This document shows positions 62,632 through 64,000 of a stretch of DNA of 64,000 nt, one piece after another. How positions within the stretch are numbered: the stretch's first letter is position 1; each line of letters opens with the position of its first letter. Below the pieces are notes generated by a model. The model did not search any database. It had not been told where the DNA came from and saw nothing but the letters and a program-made list of their open reading frames with translations. Source of the DNA: Streptomyces endocoffeicus (GTDB lineage: Bacteria > Actinomycetota > Actinomycetes > Streptomycetales > Streptomycetaceae); assembly GCF_016741935.1 (NCBI RefSeq), contig NZ_JAERRG010000002.1, positions 496,001-560,000 of the forward strand. Direction: 5' to 3'. Made by a program: the position numbers and the translations under genes.

Positions 62632-64000
62632 ATGTCCACCACCACGGTGACCTCCACACCGAATCCGTCCGTCTTCGGTCAGTCCGTCACCTACACCGCC
62701 ACCGTCACCGGTATCACCACCGGGACACCTCCGTGGGGCGACGTGACCTTCGTCATCGCCGGTGGCCCGACCATCGGCCCCGTGACGCTCACCCAAACCG
62801 GGGTCGACTCCGGAACGGCCAGCGTGACCGACTCCACGCTCGCCGTCGGTTCCCATCTGGTCACGGCGAACTTCGCCAACTCCAGTGATCCTGTGGACAA
62901 TTCATCCGGCACGACCATCCAGCAGGTCAACCAGGCGGCGACCACCACCACCGTCACCTTCGTGCCGCCCGCGCCCGTCTGCGGCGAGACCGTGACCCTG
63001 ACCGCCAGTGTGGCGGCGGTGCCCCCCGGCAGCGGCACCCCCACCGGTACGGTCACCTTCATCATCAGCGCGGACGGGCCCACGGTGACCGGGACCCTCG
63101 ACGCGGCCGGGAACGCGTCCGTCACCGTCCCCGCCCTGAGCGTGGGCACGCACCAGGTCGCCGCGTTCTACAACGGAGACGCCAACTTCGCCCCGTCCAA
63201 CTCGCCCTTGACACCGCTCACCATCAACCCGGCCGCCTCGACCACGACCCTCACCAGCTCCCCCGCCTCGCCGGTCTGCGGTGAGACGGTGACCCTGTGC
63301 GCCCAGGTCTCGGTCGTCGCGCCCGGCACCTGCACCCCGACGGGCACGGTGACGTTCGCCGTCGACGGTGTTCCGTTCGTCGTCGGCGCGATCGACGCGA
63401 GTGGCCAGGTGTGCGTGACGAACAGCAACATCCCGGTGGGGACACACACCGTGACGGCCACCTACAACGGCAATGGGAATGTCGCGGGCTCGACCGGCAC
63501 CGGCTCGGTCACGGTCGGTCAGGGAGCGTCGACGACGACGGTCTCGGTGTCCCCGGCCGCACCGGTCTGCGGTGAGTCGATCACCATCTGCGCCCAGGTG
63601 ACGGTGCAGCCGCCGAGCACCTGTACGCCCACGGGCACGGTGACCTTCGTGATCAACGGTACGAGCCTGACGGCCATGCTGGACGAGACCGGTCAGGCGT
63701 GCGTGACCACCAACCTGACCGCGGGGTCGTACACCGTGACGGCCGGCTACGGGGGCAGCACGGACATCGCGAGCTCCACCGGCACAGCGTCGTTCACCGT
63801 GGGCCAGGGCGTCTCGGGTATCTCGGCGAGCATCTCGCCCAGCCCGTCCGTCTGCGGTGAGCCGGTGACCATCTGCGCGGACGTGAGCGTCGCGCCGCCC
63901 AGCACATGTATCCCCACCGGGAACGTGACGTTCGCCGTCTCCGGTGGCCCGACCCTGACGGGCACGCTGGACGCGACCGGCCAGGCGTGCGTGACGACCA
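62632..64000 (+). CDS. Ig-like domain tandem-repeat protein, 3' end outside window
   Basis: At least 456 codons, no stop within the window. Composed of consecutive bacterial Ig-like domains (Big_3 type), 95-100 aa each: 62632-62940, 62941-63240, 63241-63531, 63532-63816, and a fifth from 63817. Each domain shows VCGE-x-VT, TPTGTVTF, a small turn (GTLDATG) and VGTHTVTATYNG. Thr, Val, Ser and Pro dominate. No signal peptide or membrane segment is visible at the N-terminus, which begins at once with MSTTTVTSTPNPSVFGQSVTY. Cysteines rise from 0 to 1 to 4 per domain. Such repeats usually build surface or adhesion stalks. ATG 62632 follows AGGAAAGG by 11 nt; no better upstream start exists. Confidence 0.8.
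   Translation, partial: MSTTTVTSTPNPSVFGQSVTYTATVTGITTGTPPWGDVTFVIAGGPTIGPVTLTQTGVDSGTASVTDSTLAVGSHLVTANFANSSDPVDNSSGTTIQQVNQAATTTTVTFVPPAPVCGETVTLTASVAAVPPGSGTPTGTVTFIISADGPTVTGTLDAAGNASVTVPALSVGTHQVAAFYNGDANFAPSNSPLTPLTINPAASTTTLTSSPASPVCGETVTLCAQVSVVAPGTCTPTGTVTFAVDGVPFVVGAIDASGQVCVTNSNIPVGTHTVTATYNGNGNVAGSTGTGSVTVGQGASTTTVSVSPAAPVCGESITICAQVTVQPPSTCTPTGTVTFVINGTSLTAMLDETGQACVTTNLTAGSYTVTAGYGGSTDIASSTGTASFTVGQGVSGISASISPSPSVCGEPVTICADVSVAPPSTCIPTGNVTFAVSGGPTLTGTLDATGQACVTT
62941..64000 (+). repeat. tandem about 290-bp repeats encoding Ig-like domains
   Basis: Period 300, 291 and 285 bp. Domains 3-5 are the most alike, sharing VCGE, CAQV/CADV, TC-x-PTG and Q-A/V-CVT. Confidence 0.85.

Overview
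The window is high-GC chromosomal DNA (third codon positions almost all G or C) from an actinomycete, almost certainly a Streptomyces. The evidence is the gene order, which runs rne-rplU-rpmA-obg-proB-proA-nadD-leuS-comEA/comEC-holA-rpsT-lepA-hemW-hrcA-dnaJ-phoH-ybeY. Other signs are the many GTG starts, hyphenated GC-rich hairpin terminators, and intergenic repeats of a type common in Streptomyces. Nothing indicates a plasmid, prophage, transposon, biosynthetic cluster or CRISPR array. This is core chromosome, with one possibly strain-specific gene at the right edge.

Layout. Bases 1-8346 hold the end of a CHAD-domain polyphosphate-binding protein, a radical-SAM protein with its DUF2344 partner, and a very long RNase E/G with repeat-rich arms. 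Bases 8588-10756 are the ribosomal pair L21/L27 and the ribosome-assembly GTPase Obg. A convergent TagF-like envelope gene (10937-13024) follows. Proline synthesis (proB, proA) flanks a conserved unknown gene. Bases 16828-20517 carry two related membrane proteins, an M48 protease and two very small membrane proteins. Bases 20577-24218 are nadD, an LCP/LytR_C protein, rsfS and a histidine phosphatase. Two identical tRNA-Ala(GGC) genes (24291 and 27714) bracket an XRE regulator, a divergent MFS exporter and two small zinc-ribbon proteins.

From 27892 comes leuS, preceded by what looks like a complete transcription attenuator: a leaderless 12-codon leader peptide with three consecutive Leu codons, a large hairpin, and an intrinsic terminator with a U tract. 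Next are degV, the competence-like comEA/comEC pair, DUF899 and MOSC proteins, holA, a surface protein, rpsT, and lepA divergent from it. A fatty acyl-CoA ligase with a palindromic operator, a SpoIIE-type phosphatase and hemW follow. After these come DUF3097 and metallo-beta-lactamase genes, then hrcA-dnaJ under a perfect CIRCE element, and a nitronate monooxygenase/rsmE pair. Then come a repeat-tailed lipoprotein, HIT, RNase Z-like and PfkB-kinase genes, and the phoH-ybeY-CBS-protein operon. The window ends inside a protein built of tandem Ig-like domains.

Functional theme: most genes serve translation and RNA maturation (rne, L21, L27, obg, rsfS, leuS, S20, lepA, rsmE, RNase Z, ybeY). Cofactor and amino-acid supply, protein quality control and envelope genes make up the rest.

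The most notable observations are the leuS attenuator, a recurrent leaderless-promoter architecture (-10 hexamer, 6-7 nt, start codon) at ten genes, and the Ig-repeat protein without a signal peptide whose cysteine content rises along the repeats. Also notable are two apparent CTG start codons, a Gly/Lys-rich insertion in ProB, and short tandem repeats that repeatedly sit at the 3' ends of genes.
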